Shown here one piece after another: positions 1 through 7,200 of a DNA stretch of 12,491 bases. Under the pieces are notes generated by a model. The model was given only the letters and a program-made list of their open reading frames with translations. It searched no databases and was not told where the DNA came from. Positions within the stretch are counted from its first letter, which is position 1. Every line of letters starts with the position of its first letter. The position numbers were made by a program, and so were the translations under genes. Source of the stretch: Desulfobacterales bacterium. GTDB taxonomy: Bacteria > Desulfobacterota > DSM-4660 > Desulfatiglandales > Desulfatiglandaceae. The stretch is from the NCBI GenBank assembly GCA_021107495.1, contig JAIOSR010000342.1:1-12491 (forward strand). The letters are read 5' to 3'.

Positions 1-411
1 ATTCCGGGGCTAAAAAGCCGGACGATAAAACAGAAGCTCACGAAAGTCTTAAAAGACTTGGCCTGTCATGAAAAAGAACTGAGCCTTCTGTTTACCGATA
101 ATGAAAGAATCGCACGGTTAAACGATCGTTACTTAGGGAGAAAGGGGCCCACCAATGTGCTGGCCTTTCCCATGTCGGGCGGCCCGGAACCCGGGGTTGA
201 TTCAGGAATGTTAGGAGATGTGGTCGTTTCGGTGGATACGGCCATTAGTGAATCAACGGATCTCGATGAGCCCCTGGAGCATACAATTGATCGCTTAATC
301 ATTCACGGGATATTGCACCTCCTGGGCTATGACCACGAGAAGTCGGAAGCGGAAGCCGAGCGTATGGAAAATGAAGAGAAAAGATTGATGGCCTTGATTA
401 TGGAGGTTTAA
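1..411 (+). CDS. ybeY: Endoribonuclease / rRNA maturation factor YbeY (5' end outside window)
   Basis: YbeY is a zinc-dependent single-strand endoribonuclease needed for 16S rRNA 3'-end maturation and late 70S quality control. The reading frame is open from base 1, so the true start lies upstream; 136 codons are visible, against about 150 in the family. An apparent TTG start at 58 is only an internal leucine codon: the residues before it (ending in TKVLKDLACHEKELSLLFTD) match the family's amino-terminal helix and first strand. The family signature GPTNVLAFPM is at about residues 49-58 of the visible part. The zinc motif HGILHLLGYDH is at 102-112, with ligands H102, H106 and H112. The gene ends 2 bases before pdxJ, and the last codons carry the GGAGG (402-406) that serves pdxJ. 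Identification is firm. Confidence 0.95.
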   Translation: MPGLKSRTIKQKLTKVLKDLACHEKELSLLFTDNERIARLNDRYLGRKGPTNVLAFPMSGGPEPGVDSGMLGDVVVSVDTAISESTDLDEPLEHTIDRLIIHGILHLLGYDHEKSEAEAERMENEEKRLMALIMEV

Positions 412-413
412 TT

Positions 414-1136
414 ATGGCACGTTTAGTGGTTAATGTGGATCATGTCGCAACAGTTCGCCAGGCGAGGGGGATTGATGAACCTGATCCGGTACTCGCAGCG
501 GGTCTTGCAGAGTTAGCGGGAGCAGAAGGTATCATCTGCCATCTGAGAGAAGACAGGCGGCATATTAATGACCGGGATCTCAGACTTCTACGCGACACAG
601 TAAAGACGAAGCTCAATATGGAAATGGCCGCAGTGGATGAGATGGTGGAGATTGCCATTAATACCGGACCGGATCTTGTTACTCTTGTTCCCGAAAAAAG
701 AGAGGAACTGACCACGGAAGGCGGCCTTGATGTTAAGGCTAAGGAGGAACATTACAAAAGCTCTGCGGAGCGCTTGAAGGGTGCGGGCATTGAGGTCAGC
801 TTCTTTGTGGACCCTGATCCGTTACAGATCGAGGCCTCTCACCGATGTGGCGCAGATATCATAGAGATTCACACTGGACATTATTCGGATGCCCGGTCGG
901 AATCCGAGGCCACTGAACAATTTGGCCGTATTGTTACTGCCGCGGAATCCGCAGCGGAGTTTGATCTGAAAATCAGTGTCGGACATGGGTTGAATTATGT
1001 GAATGTCAAGCGTTTCAGGACCCTCCTGCCTCGGGCCGAAGAATACAGCATCGGGCACTCTATTGTGGCGAGGGCGGTCCTGGTCGGGTTTGAAAGGGCC
1101 GTGCGCGAAATGATTGAACTGGTCAAGGGTTTTTAA
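414..1136 (+). CDS. pdxJ: Pyridoxine 5'-phosphate synthase PdxJ
   Basis: PdxJ condenses 1-deoxy-D-xylulose 5-phosphate with 3-amino-1-hydroxyacetone phosphate to form pyridoxine 5'-phosphate, the last ring-forming step of the DXP-dependent vitamin B6 pathway; it is a cytosolic TIM barrel. The 240-residue length is normal. Visible motifs are NVDHVATVRQAR (7-18), HLREDRRHI (43-51), LVPEKREELTTEGGLD (91-106), EIHTGHY (151-157), VGHGLN (189-194) and IGHSIVARA (213-221). Residues H43, E70 and H191 correspond to the catalytic H45, E72 and H193 of the E. coli enzyme. GGAGG at 402-406 gives a 7-base spacing to the ATG. The stop overlaps the acpS start (TAATG), indicating translational coupling. The B6 product is not specific to its neighbours; pdxJ-acpS adjacency is common in proteobacteria. 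Confidence 0.98.
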   Translation: MARLVVNVDHVATVRQARGIDEPDPVLAAGLAELAGAEGIICHLREDRRHINDRDLRLLRDTVKTKLNMEMAAVDEMVEIAINTGPDLVTLVPEKREELTTEGGLDVKAKEEHYKSSAERLKGAGIEVSFFVDPDPLQIEASHRCGADIIEIHTGHYSDARSESEATEQFGRIVTAAESAAEFDLKISVGHGLNYVNVKRFRTLLPRAEEYSIGHSIVARAVLVGFERAVREMIELVKGF

Positions 1137-1522
1137 TGATATACGGGATCGGCGTAGATCTTGTCAGTGTCAGTAGAATTGAGAGGGTGATTCGAAGATG
1201 GGGAGATAGATTTGTTGAGAGGGTATTTGCCCCTGATGAAATCGAATTTTGTTCTAAGCGTGTATCTCCCTTCCATGCCTTTGCCTTACGGTTTGCGGCC
1301 AAAGAGGCATTTTCCAAGGCTCTGGGGCTGGGCATGAGAAAGGGCCTCAAATGGAGGGATATTGAGGTGTTTAATTATCCTGAAGGCAAACCGGGTTTGA
1401 AACTCCATGGAATATCCTTAGAAATCTGCCGCGGGGAAGGTATAAGCGGTATACATCTGAGCCTTTCGGATGAAGGAGATAATGGCGTAGCCATGGTTGT
1501 GCTGGAGAAGAAGGATGGGTAG
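1136..1522 (+). CDS. acpS: Holo-[acyl-carrier-protein] synthase AcpS
   Basis: AcpS transfers the 4'-phosphopantetheine arm of coenzyme A to a serine of apo-ACP, activating it for fatty acid synthesis. The 128-residue length suits the small trimeric AcpS type. The amino-terminal GIGVDLVSVSRIE (4-16) holds the magnesium ligand D8, and RFAAKEAFSKALG (52-64) holds the second acidic ligand E57. The carboxy-terminal strand HLSLSDE (107-113) is also typical. The ATG shares one base with the pdxJ stop, so this is the third gene of a ybeY-pdxJ-acpS operon. It is followed by 308 bases of repeat-rich noncoding DNA rather than another tightly packed gene, so the operon probably ends here. Confidence 0.97.
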   Translation: MIYGIGVDLVSVSRIERVIRRWGDRFVERVFAPDEIEFCSKRVSPFHAFALRFAAKEAFSKALGLGMRKGLKWRDIEVFNYPEGKPGLKLHGISLEICRGEGISGIHLSLSDEGDNGVAMVVLEKKDG

Positions 1523-1564
1523 GGGGAATGTATACGTTCACGCAGCAACAGGGGTAGCCTAACT

Positions 1565-1592
1565 CCCAAGTAACAAACCCCAAATAACAGCC
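1565..1592. repeat. Outer left arm: four 7-base units of alternating type
   Basis: The sequence reads as four consecutive heptamers: CCCAAGT, AACAAAC, CCCAAAT, AACAGCC. Units of the same style on the opposite strand occur at 1753-1773 (GTTTTGG, TCATTGG, ATATTGT), on the far side of the inner repeat. The pairing between these outer arms is poor in places, so their relationship is inferred from unit length, phase and composition. No function is assigned. Confidence 0.55.
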
Positions 1593-1603
1593 AGGAAAAA
1601 GAT

Positions 1604-1739
1604 GAACGTCGAACATCGAACGCTCAACATCGAACGTCTAATGTGGGTGTCGCTTCGCTCCGTTTTTTTAATAAAATTGAAACGCCGAAGGCGTACGCTA
1701 ATTCGACGTTGGACGTTCGATGTTTGATGTTGGAAGTTC
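1604..1739. repeat. Inverted repeat of GAACRTC-type 7-base units (five units per arm)
   Basis: The left arm, 1604-1638, is exactly five heptamers: GAACGTC, GAACATC, GAACGCT, CAACATC, GAACGTC. The right arm, 1705-1739, is five heptamers in reverse orientation: GACGTTG, GACGTTC, GATGTTT, GATGTTG, GAAGTTC. By hand alignment, 1603-1642 and the complement of 1701-1740 agree at 29 of 40 positions. The spacer (1639-1704) includes a T-run and a small hairpin, CGCC-GAA-GGCG (1683-1693). The arms could form a long imperfect hairpin in RNA or a cruciform in DNA. There is no transposase and no visible target duplication. It lies between acpS and the CBS gene. Confidence 0.85.
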
Positions 1740-1830
1740 GTTTTTTAGTCCGGTTTTGGTCATTGGATATTGTTGCCCTTTGATCACTTATGGTAAGGGA
1801 ATATTAAATGTATAATGGAGATGATTACAT

Positions 1831-2280
1831 ATGCTGAATGCCAGTGATATTATGACCACCGACGTCATTACCGTTAAAAAGGATACAAACCTCAAGGATC
1901 TGGCGAGGCTTTTGTACCGGAACCATATAAACGGGGTGCCCGTAGTAGACGATGATGGTCTGCTTATCGGAATTATCTGTGAGAGCGACCTGATTCGAAA
2001 GGACAAGAAACTTCACATCCCCACAGTGGTAGCTATTTTTGACTGGGTCCTTTATCTTGAAAGCCCAAAAAAAATTGAGAAGGAGATCCAGCGAATCAAT
2101 GCCACGACAGTAGAAGACCTCTACATAAAGGAGGTCGTTACTGTGGACGAAAAGACGCCTGTGGATGAAATTGCCACTATCATGGAAGAGAAAAAGGTCT
2201 ACACGATTCCGGTTATGGATGGAGATCGTCTGGTGGGAGTTGTGGGGCAGGCAGACCTCATAAGGACCCTTGTTCATTGA
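1831..2280 (+). CDS. Two-CBS-domain (Bateman module) protein
   Basis: This 149-residue protein consists almost only of a CBS pair. CBS1 covers about 4-60 (ASDIMTTDVITVKKDTNL, then INGVPVVDDDGLLIGIICESDLIR). A linker of about 35 residues with an amphipathic charged stretch (79-90) follows, and CBS2 covers about 93-147 (YIKEVVTVDEKTPVDEIA, YTIPVMDGDRLVGVVGQADLIR). CBS pairs usually bind adenine nucleotides (AMP, ATP, SAM and the like) and control a partner; here there is no fused effector, so the partner and ligand are unknown. No signal peptide or membrane segment is seen. The ATG at 1831 is preceded by GGAG (1817-1820). Its stop overlaps the TTG start of tsaE by four bases, so the two are probably co-translated. 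The fold is certain; the role is not. Confidence 0.9.
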   Translation: MLNASDIMTTDVITVKKDTNLKDLARLLYRNHINGVPVVDDDGLLIGIICESDLIRKDKKLHIPTVVAIFDWVLYLESPKKIEKEIQRINATTVEDLYIKEVVTVDEKTPVDEIATIMEEKKVYTIPVMDGDRLVGVVGQADLIRTLVH

Positions 2281-2759
2281 AAGAGGAATGTGCTATATAC
2301 CACACAAGTTCCGCCGGGGAGACGGTTGATTTAGGCCGGCAATTGGGTAGGTTCCTCAAAAGGGGTGATGTGATTGCACTGGCCGGGGAATTAGGGAGCG
2401 GAAAGACCTGGTTCACCAAGGGAGTGGGGTTGGGCCTGGGAATTGCCCGGAATATGATTATTGCAAGCCCTACTTTTTCTCTTGTCAATGAGTATGAAGG
2501 GCGGCACACACTGTTTCATTTAGATGCCTACAGGCTGGAAAGCCTGGCCGATTTTCTGGCTGCCGGGCTTGATGAATATTTTTATCAAGAGGGCGTCGTG
2601 GTTATGGAATGGGCCGATCGTTGGCCCGAGATATTGCCGGATCACACGCTTAAGGTTGAGTTTGCTATAAAGGACGAGCATTCGCGAAAAATTACCATGT
2701 CGGGTTATCATCCCCGGGCCGTGGAGATTCTGAAAAAAATGGATAAAGTGAAAAGGTGA
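2277..2759 (+). CDS. tsaE: tRNA t6A biosynthesis ATPase TsaE
   Basis: TsaE is the ATPase partner of TsaB-TsaD in making N6-threonylcarbamoyladenosine at position 37 of ANN-decoding tRNAs. The 160-residue product has a Walker A motif GELGSGKT (37-44), SPTFSLVNEYEG (64-75), HLDAYRL (81-87, with the conserved Asp) and VVMEWADR (108-115), in the family order. The start is TTG at 2277, overlapping the TGA of the CBS gene. TAAGGA (2261-2266) lies 10 bases upstream, and no ATG or GTG is available in frame nearby, while the length before the P-loop fits the family. TsaD is encoded about 4.5 kb downstream; TsaB is not in the window. lysC starts 9 bases after the stop. Confidence 0.96.
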   Translation: MKEECAIYHTSSAGETVDLGRQLGRFLKRGDVIALAGELGSGKTWFTKGVGLGLGIARNMIIASPTFSLVNEYEGRHTLFHLDAYRLESLADFLAAGLDEYFYQEGVVVMEWADRWPEILPDHTLKVEFAIKDEHSRKITMSGYHPRAVEILKKMDKVKR

Positions 2760-2768
2760 AATTGAGGT

Positions 2769-4001
2769 ATGGCTTTAATTGTTCAAAAATACGGCGGCAC
2801 TTCGGTTGGGAGTATTGAAAAAATAAAGGGCGTTGCCGAGCGGGTTATAGAGGACTACAGACAGGGAAATCAGATGGTGGTTGTTCTGTCGGCCATGGCC
2901 GGTCAGACCGACGGCCTGATTCAATTGGCCGAAGAAATGACGCCCCATCCTGATCCCAGGGAGCTTGATGTCCTTATGTCCACGGGCGAGCAGGTCAGCG
3001 TTGCCCTTTTTTCCATGGCTATAAAATCCATGGGGCATGATGCCCGCTCCCTGTTAGGTTTCCAGGCGGCTATTCATACAAGTCACTTGTATGGAAAGGC
3101 AAGGATTCATGATATTGACACAGCGCGTATTACTAAGGAGCTGAATCGGCAAAGGATTATTGCCGTGGCAGGTTTTCAGGGCCTTAACGAACGCGGTGAT
3201 ATCACTACCTTAGGAAGGGGCGGGTCCGATACAACCGCAGTTGCCCTGGCCGCGGCCCTGAATGCCGATGTCTGCGAGATTTTTACTGATGTGGATGGTG
3301 TTTATACTACAGATCCCAATATCTGCCCAAGGGCCAAAAAAATGGAGTTTATCTCATATGAAGAGATGCTCGAAATGGCCAGCTTAGGGGCTAAGGTGCT
3401 GGAGCTTCGTTCCGTTGAATTTGCCAAAAAATTTAACGTGCCGATACATGTGAGGTCAACTTTTACAAGGGAGAGGGGTACTATGGTGGTCGCTGAAACA
3501 GAGGATATGGAGAAGGTCCTGGTATCGGGAGTGGCCTATAACAAGAACGAGGCCCGGGTAACCATTAAAAAGGTGCCGGATCAACCGGGGATTGCCTCGC
3601 GGATATTTGAGCCGGTTTTTGAATCCGGTATCGTGGTCGATATGATTGTCCAGAATACAAGCGAAGACGGTCTCACGGATCTGACATTCACGGTGCCCAA
3701 GCCCGATTTTTACAAGACCATGAAGTTAGTGAGTGATACCGCACAAAAGGTAGGAGCGGAAAAGGTCCTTGGTGACCAGGACATTGCCAAGGTCTCCGTC
3801 ATAGGCGTTGGCATGAGAAGTCACGCCGGTGTGGCGCAAAAGATGTTTGGTGCCTTAGCCAAAGAGAACATAAATATTATGATGATAAGCACTTCTGAAA
3901 TAAAGGTTTCATGCGTTATTGAGGAAAAATACACCGAATTGGCCGTGCGTGTCCTTCACAATGTTTTTGGGTTGGATAATGAGGACAAGGAAGAGAAATA
4001 A
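2769..4001 (+). CDS. lysC: Aspartate kinase LysC (two ACT domains)
   Basis: The enzyme phosphorylates L-aspartate, the first committed step to lysine, threonine, methionine and diaminopimelate. The 410-residue length fits the monofunctional enzyme with a kinase domain followed by two ACT domains. Kinase motifs are KYGGTSV (7-13), STGEQ (71-75), GRGGSDTTA (149-157) and FTDVDGVYTTDP (172-183). ACT1 begins near 262 (VTIKKVPDQPGIASRIF) and ACT2 near 341 (VSVIGVGMRSHAGVAQKMF), ending near 403. The MISTSEIKVSCVI segment (372-384) is the usual effector-site strand of this family, so feedback by lysine and/or threonine is expected but cannot be specified by eye. AAGGTG (2753-2758) lies about 10 bases before the ATG. 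The carboxy-terminal codons overlap the start of the next gene by 23 bases. Confidence 0.97.
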   Translation: MALIVQKYGGTSVGSIEKIKGVAERVIEDYRQGNQMVVVLSAMAGQTDGLIQLAEEMTPHPDPRELDVLMSTGEQVSVALFSMAIKSMGHDARSLLGFQAAIHTSHLYGKARIHDIDTARITKELNRQRIIAVAGFQGLNERGDITTLGRGGSDTTAVALAAALNADVCEIFTDVDGVYTTDPNICPRAKKMEFISYEEMLEMASLGAKVLELRSVEFAKKFNVPIHVRSTFTRERGTMVVAETEDMEKVLVSGVAYNKNEARVTIKKVPDQPGIASRIFEPVFESGIVVDMIVQNTSEDGLTDLTFTVPKPDFYKTMKLVSDTAQKVGAEKVLGDQDIAKVSVIGVGMRSHAGVAQKMFGALAKENINIMMISTSEIKVSCVIEEKYTELAVRVLHNVFGLDNEDKEEK

Positions 4002-4536
4002 CAGCCCGGGGGGATTTTTGCTGCTGCTCCTCCTGCTTGTTGCCCTTACCGTGATGAAAGGCAATTTAAGTTTGGCAGGAACTGACAGTATTTGTTGTGA
4101 GGAAAAGGGGTTTGTACAGGTTTCGGGCGATGTTGTCCGGCCCGGTGTTTATGGTTTCTGCGAACCGCCTGATTTGAAGGCATTGCTGATTCGGGCCGGG
4201 GGATTAATCTCACGGAGTGAAATGACCCGGGCTTTAACAGGCGTTTTGTTCAATTCCGGTGCAAATATTGATGTGCGGTGCCGGGAAATAGGGCTGCAAG
4301 TTGTTCAAGGTGAAATGTCCGCCTTTTACAGGATCACATTTGGGATGACCGTTTCACTCAACAGGGAGACTCAGGAAGGACTGACCGCAATTCCCGGCAT
4401 CGGGTCCGGGATTGCGAGGGCGATTGTTCTCGAGAGAAACGAAAGAGGCGGTTTTCAGTCAATAGATGATATCCTGTCCATTCAAGGGATTGGTCCGTCG
4501 CTTTACGGAAAAATAAGCCCTTATCTGGTTTTATGA
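3979..4536 (+). CDS. SLBB + helix-hairpin-helix (ComEA-like) exported or membrane-anchored protein
   Basis: The 185-residue product starts MRTRKRNNSPGG, then has a hydrophobic stretch (about 11-26, with seven leucines in a row) that is either a signal peptide or an anchor. An SLBB-type strand pattern follows at about 45-76 (FVQVSGDVVRPGVYGF, then IRAGGL). A tandem helix-hairpin-helix unit is at about 134-183 (LTAIPGIGSGIARAIV, then ILSIQGIGPSLYGKI). This order is that of ComEA, the periplasmic DNA receptor for natural transformation, although about 50 residues of unknown type lie between the domains. I chose ATG 3979 because an upstream in-frame ATG (3919) would add 20 residues read from inside lysC and spoil the signal sequence. 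It overlaps lysC by 23 bases. The ribosome binding site is weak, so translation may depend on lysC. Role in DNA uptake is inference. Confidence 0.8.
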   Translation: MRTRKRNNSPGGFLLLLLLLVALTVMKGNLSLAGTDSICCEEKGFVQVSGDVVRPGVYGFCEPPDLKALLIRAGGLISRSEMTRALTGVLFNSGANIDVRCREIGLQVVQGEMSAFYRITFGMTVSLNRETQEGLTAIPGIGSGIARAIVLERNERGGFQSIDDILSIQGIGPSLYGKISPYLVL

Positions 4537-4544
4537 CAGAGCCT

Positions 4545-4568
4545 GTTGAATGGTTGAGTGGTTAAGTA
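4545..4568. repeat. Three tandem 8-base units before the CHASE2 kinase gene
   Basis: The units read GTTGAATG, GTTGAGTG, GTTAAGTA. This is a short degenerate tandem repeat in the 71-base gap between the ComEA-like gene and the kinase gene. It resembles the other GTT-starting short units in the window in style, but uses an 8-base rather than 7-base period and has no inverted partner. It may be chance or slippage. Confidence 0.45.
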
Positions 4569-4607
4569 GTATAGGAATGAAACATTAGCAGAAAAAGAGG
4601 CAATGCT

Positions 4608-7184
4608 ATGGGAATGAAGCAAAAGGTTCCGGCCTGGTTGATTGGTGTGATCGTTACCCTGTTTTTTCTGTTCATTACCTTTACGGGGATATTTGATTTT
4701 ACGGACGCCATTGAAATGAAAAGCTTTGATTTCAGGGTGCGCATGGCGGCCCCGGTTGACAGAAATCCTGATATTGAATTGGTGGTGATTACAGACGATG
4801 ATCTATCCGAATTGGGGCGTTTTCCCTGGCCGAGGAATGTCATTGCCCAGGGCATCAATAACCTTGCGCTTGCCGGTGCCAAAGTGATTGCAATGAATAT
4901 ATTGTTTACCGAACCGGAAGCAAGCGCAGGTCTGAAGACTGTTGCTCATTTGAAGGAAAGATATGAGAAGTCGGGTCTTGGCCAGCAGGGGGCCGGACTT
5001 GCCTATTACAAGGAATTATCGAAGGCCTTGGCCGACCTTGATAATGATGCCAAGTTATATAAGGCCCTTGAGAAGGCGGGAAACGTGGTACTGCCCGTTT
5101 ACTTTGATACCCTCAGCACCGGCCGCGATACACAGGTCCCGGGTTTTATCGCCAAGAACAGCTTTAAGAAGGTAAGCGGCGTTGACGAGGATTGGGCTGT
5201 GTCCTCCCTAATCTGGCTTTCCAAGCTAAAACCCGTTCTACCTTCCTTTGCCGAAGTTGCCGGCGGCATAGGCCACATAAACCTTTTCCCGGACAGTGAC
5301 GGATCTGTCAGGAATCAGTTTCACGTGTTAGGCTACTTAAAGGATACATATTTCCCGTCATTTCCTTTGGCCATAGTCAAATCTTACAAGGGCCTTAAAG
5401 ATGATGACGTGTCGGTAGTCTTAGGTGAAGGAATCAATTTAAAGGTCAGTCCTTCTTCTGTCATCAGGGTTCCGGTGGTTGATGCCCAGATGTCGACGCT
5501 GATCAACTGGAATCAGGGGCCTGACGTGGCCTTTCATCAGACGCCTTTCAGCAAGGTCTTTCGAAACCAGGTTAAAACCAGCCTGTTCAGGGATAAGATC
5601 GTTATTATCGGGGCCATTGCGCCCGGAATCGGGGATCGATACGTTACGCCTGTCTCGGGAAACCTGCCTGGAGTGGACGTGATTGCAAATTCTGTGGCCA
5701 ACATCCTGAATCAAAGGTTTTTTTCACGGCCTTCGTGGACCTCTTTAACGGAACTGGCCGTGCTGATTCTTTTCGGCCTTTTTGTTTCATTTGTACTTCC
5801 TAAGATGAAGGCCGGGGCCGGGGCCTTAACTACATTGGGTCTATTAGTCGGTTATAGTGGTGCGGGCACCTTTCTCTTTTTTTCCTCAAACATCTGGTTG
5901 AAGATTACGCCGCCCATATTGCTTTTGATTTTGGGATATGTCCTTGTAATTTCCATGCGCTTTTTGATGACCGAAAGGGCCAAAGACAAGGTGGAGGCAG
6001 ATTCCGTGGAGACCAACAAGATGTTAGGTGTCTCTTTCCAGCAGCAGGGCATGCTTGACCTGGCCCTTGATAAATTTCGACGGCTTCCCCTTGAGGAGGA
6101 CGGGGCTAAGGATCTCCTCTATAACCTTGCCCTGGACTATGAGAGAAAGAGACAATTTGCAAAGGCCCTGTCTACCTATAATCTGATCCTTGAGGATGGC
6201 GAGGAATTCAAGGACCTGGCGGAACGCATTCCCAAGCTCAAGAGTGCGGAGTCCACCATGATTTTTGGGACATCCGGTGCAGGATCGCATCCAGGTGATA
6301 TCGGAACTCTCGGGGGCGACACAAAGCCGACCCTTGGCCGTTATGAAATAATTGGAGAACTGGGCCGGGGGGCCATGGGTGTTGTCTATAAAGGGGAGGA
6401 CCCCAAAATCCACCGGACTGTTGCCATAAAGACGGTCATGCTGTCGCAGTTCGACGAAGAGGCCCTTGAAGACATGAAGGAACGCTTTTTCAGGGAGGCC
6501 GAGTCCGCGGGATTGCTTGCCCATCCGAATATCGTTACAATTTATGACTGCGGTGACGAACATGACCTGGCGTATATCGCCATGGAATTCTTAGACGGGG
6601 AAGATCTGGAAGATTACACGAAACCGGACCATCTGTTCCCAATGCGGCAGACCATGAAGATCGTGGCAGACGTGGCAGATGCCCTTGATTACGCCCACAC
6701 CAAAAACATCGTGCACCGGGACATAAAACCTGCCAATATCATGATGCTCGAGGAGACTAAGGAAGTTAAAGTGACGGATTTCGGAATAGCCCGGATTACT
6801 TCTTCGTCCCAGACCAAGACGGGTGTTGTCTTGGGTACACCCTCTTATATGTCACCCGAGCAGGTATCAGGTAAGAAAGTGGATGGTCGTTCAGATATCT
6901 TTTCGCTTGGTGTGGTGCTTTTTGAGATGCTGACAGGAGAGAAGCCGTTCACCGGCGAAGACATTACGTCCCTTATGTTTAAGATTGCAAAGGAAAAGCA
7001 TCCTTCACCCAGGGAAATTAACCCGAAAATCCCGCCTGTGCTTCAAAAGATTATTGACAAGGCCCTTGAGAAGGACCTGGAGAAGAGGTATCAGAGGGGC
7101 GGGCAAATGGCATCACACCTAAAACAGGTGATTGCCCGAATGGATCAGGTACTGGCACAGAAGCGGGCTAAGGCCGGCCAATAA
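4608..7184 (+). CDS. Membrane CHASE2 sensor - TPR-like - serine/threonine protein kinase
   Basis: This 858-residue protein has one amino-terminal membrane helix (about 9-28) and a long extracytoplasmic CHASE2 domain (about 31-375: FDFRVRMA, RFPWPRNVIAQGINNLALAG, KIVIIGAIAPGIGDRYVTPV). Three closely spaced membrane helices follow (about 381-397, 406-425, 433-452), then a TPR-like helical pair (about 470-530) and a Hanks-type kinase domain (578 to about 840). Kinase residues are complete: glycine loop GRGAMG (586-591), ATP lysine K608 in VAIK, helix-C glutamate E630, catalytic HRDIKPAN (703-710, D705), DFG 724-726 and GTPSYMSPE (743-751). The activation loop is rich in Ser/Thr (731-738), so autophosphorylation is likely. 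CHASE2 senses unknown external cues. AGAGG (4596-4600) lies 7 bases before the ATG. No PP2C phosphatase, FHA protein or obvious substrate is adjacent. Confidence 0.95.
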   Translation: MGMKQKVPAWLIGVIVTLFFLFITFTGIFDFTDAIEMKSFDFRVRMAAPVDRNPDIELVVITDDDLSELGRFPWPRNVIAQGINNLALAGAKVIAMNILFTEPEASAGLKTVAHLKERYEKSGLGQQGAGLAYYKELSKALADLDNDAKLYKALEKAGNVVLPVYFDTLSTGRDTQVPGFIAKNSFKKVSGVDEDWAVSSLIWLSKLKPVLPSFAEVAGGIGHINLFPDSDGSVRNQFHVLGYLKDTYFPSFPLAIVKSYKGLKDDDVSVVLGEGINLKVSPSSVIRVPVVDAQMSTLINWNQGPDVAFHQTPFSKVFRNQVKTSLFRDKIVIIGAIAPGIGDRYVTPVSGNLPGVDVIANSVANILNQRFFSRPSWTSLTELAVLILFGLFVSFVLPKMKAGAGALTTLGLLVGYSGAGTFLFFSSNIWLKITPPILLLILGYVLVISMRFLMTERAKDKVEADSVETNKMLGVSFQQQGMLDLALDKFRRLPLEEDGAKDLLYNLALDYERKRQFAKALSTYNLILEDGEEFKDLAERIPKLKSAESTMIFGTSGAGSHPGDIGTLGGDTKPTLGRYEIIGELGRGAMGVVYKGEDPKIHRTVAIKTVMLSQFDEEALEDMKERFFREAESAGLLAHPNIVTIYDCGDEHDLAYIAMEFLDGEDLEDYTKPDHLFPMRQTMKIVADVADALDYAHTKNIVHRDIKPANIMMLEETKEVKVTDFGIARITSSSQTKTGVVLGTPSYMSPEQVSGKKVDGRSDIFSLGVVLFEMLTGEKPFTGEDITSLMFKIAKEKHPSPREINPKIPPVLQKIIDKALEKDLEKRYQRGGQMASHLKQVIARMDQVLAQKRAKAGQ

Positions 7185-7200
7185 CTTATATCTTAAATTT

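Larger units (their letters stand above)
1523..1830. other. 308-base gene-free region filled by a nested inverted repeat
   Basis: No plausible gene is seen on either strand; short minus-strand frames here have no recognisable motif. Most of the stretch (1565-1773) is nested repeat arms built of 7-base units, listed separately. A T-run (CCGTTTTTTT, ending near 1669) lies in the centre of the element but lacks a solid GC stem before it, so I do not call it a terminator. The last 40 bases before the CBS gene contain TATAAT at 1811-1816 and GGAG at 1817-1820. I saw no convincing -35 hexamer. Confidence 0.7.

Noticed and set aside
58..411. ybeY starting at TTG 58
   Set aside because: The frame is open to base 1 and the upstream residues fit the family; the TTG is an internal leucine.
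1604..1739. CRISPR array
   Set aside because: The units are 7 bases with no spacers between them and switch orientation; there are no cas genes.
1811..1816. TATAAT as promoter of the CBS gene
   Set aside because: Transcription would begin after the GGAG ribosome binding site, and no -35 hexamer is at proper spacing.
3919..4536. Longer ComEA-like protein starting at ATG 3919
   Set aside because: The extra 20 residues come from inside the lysC coding region and place non-signal sequence before the hydrophobic leader.
6024..6563. 179-codon minus-strand frame opposite the kinase gene
   Set aside because: It is antisense to the TPR and kinase regions, with no motif and no ribosome binding context.
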